From positions 1 to 5,813 of the forward strand of contig DJOI01000016.1 in assembly GCA_002439605.1 (NCBI GenBank): DNA of 5,813 nt, written 5' to 3'. The notes beneath the pieces are model-generated. The model searched no databases. It had not been told where the DNA came from and was given only the letters and a program-made list of their open reading frames with translations. A program made the position numbers and the translations under genes. This DNA comes from Candidatus Segatella mututuai. Lineage in GTDB: Bacteria > Bacteroidota > Bacteroidia > Bacteroidales > Bacteroidaceae. This document shows, in pieces, positions 5,570 through 5,813 of this stretch. Each line of letters begins with the position of its first letter. Positions within the stretch are counted from its first letter, which is position 1.

Positions 5570-5813
5570 CTAAAGTACATGAAGGGTTGCACTCTTAAAC
5601 ACATCGTCCATGTCGGCAGAATCGTGTGTACCAATAAATGCTGGCACATCCTCGACATAGCAATAGACATCCTTCAAAGCAGAACAGCTATAGATGATGT
5701 TATCATTGATATGGTCTATCGTCTTTGGCATCGAAAGGCTCTTGGACACCAGAGATTCTGGCAATATGATATGACTGAATCCACACTCTCCGAACGCATA
5801 CTCATAAATGATG
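5570..5813 (-). CDS. BspA-like leucine-rich-repeat protein fragment (5' end beyond the right edge, premature TAG)
   Basis: About 80 residues enter from the right edge and end at TAG (5572-5570). The sequence begins YEYAFGECGFSHIILPESL, the LRR_5/BspA repeat pattern, and continues with SCSALKDVYCYVEDVPAF and FKSATLHVL, typical of the last repeat and cap of these proteins, where ATLHVP-x-G usually leads into a further 20-30 residues. After the TAG the same frame goes on as GKESACKADSWWGRLANVKG, which looks like that missing cap, and then into the Big_2 domains. BspA-like proteins are usually surface-exposed or secreted and have been linked to adhesion; no specific partner can be named. The start, signal peptide and most repeats lie outside the window. 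Confidence 0.75.
   Translation of the reverse strand, partial: IIYEYAFGECGFSHIILPESLVSKSLSMPKTIDHINDNIIYSCSALKDVYCYVEDVPAFIGTHDSADMDDVFKSATLHVL

Noticed and set aside
5570..5572. TAG read as a sense codon through genetic-code change or general amber suppression
   Set aside because: The same frame ends naturally at a TAG (4742-4744) right after the family C-terminus, while pta, cdaA, folP and murF end in TAA. A genome-wide reassignment is therefore not supported; a local mutation is simpler.

Overview
The window looks like a chromosomal segment of a Bacteroidales bacterium, most likely in or near Prevotella/Segatella. Three things suggest this: a folP-cdaA gene pair, promoters of the Bacteroidetes type (TAnnTTTG -7 element, with TTTG 19 bp upstream in the best case) and start codons without clear Shine-Dalgarno sequences, and a BspA-type leucine-rich-repeat / Big_2 surface protein with a C-terminal tail of the kind seen in this group. 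The genus is an inference from protein style, not a database match.

Layout, left to right. Positions 1-18 (minus) hold the first six codons of acetate kinase (ackA), which runs off the left edge. Positions 19-106 are a repeat-rich spacer. Positions 107-1156 (minus) are phosphate acetyltransferase (pta), so pta and ackA form the acetyl-CoA to acetate operon. Positions 1157-1358 hold the pta leader and promoter and the end of the upstream transcript. Positions 1359-2129 (minus) are a membrane diadenylate cyclase (cdaA), preceded by dihydropteroate synthase (folP, start at 3066, minus); the two form a probable folP-cdaA operon. Positions 3067-3279 are a divergent promoter region. Positions 3280-4581 (plus) are murF, apparently transcribed alone from its own promoter and ended by a clear hairpin terminator at 4640-4679. 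Positions 4742-5813 (minus) are the 3' part of a large surface or secreted protein (BspA-like repeats, two Big_2 Ig-like domains, C-terminal tail), broken by an in-frame TAG at 5570-5572.

The four intact genes are housekeeping: overflow acetate and ATP formation, c-di-AMP signalling, folate synthesis and the last cytoplasmic step of peptidoglycan precursor synthesis. c-di-AMP is tied to envelope homeostasis in other bacteria, so cdaA beside murF is suggestive, but they are on opposite strands and need not be co-regulated. I see no mobile element, CRISPR array, tRNA or rRNA, and no convincing new multi-gene system. The points most worth a second look are the interrupted LRR-Big_2 gene, the two stacked short-repeat arrays in the pta-ackA spacer, a foldable leader ahead of folP, and a divergent active-site loop in the dihydropteroate synthase.
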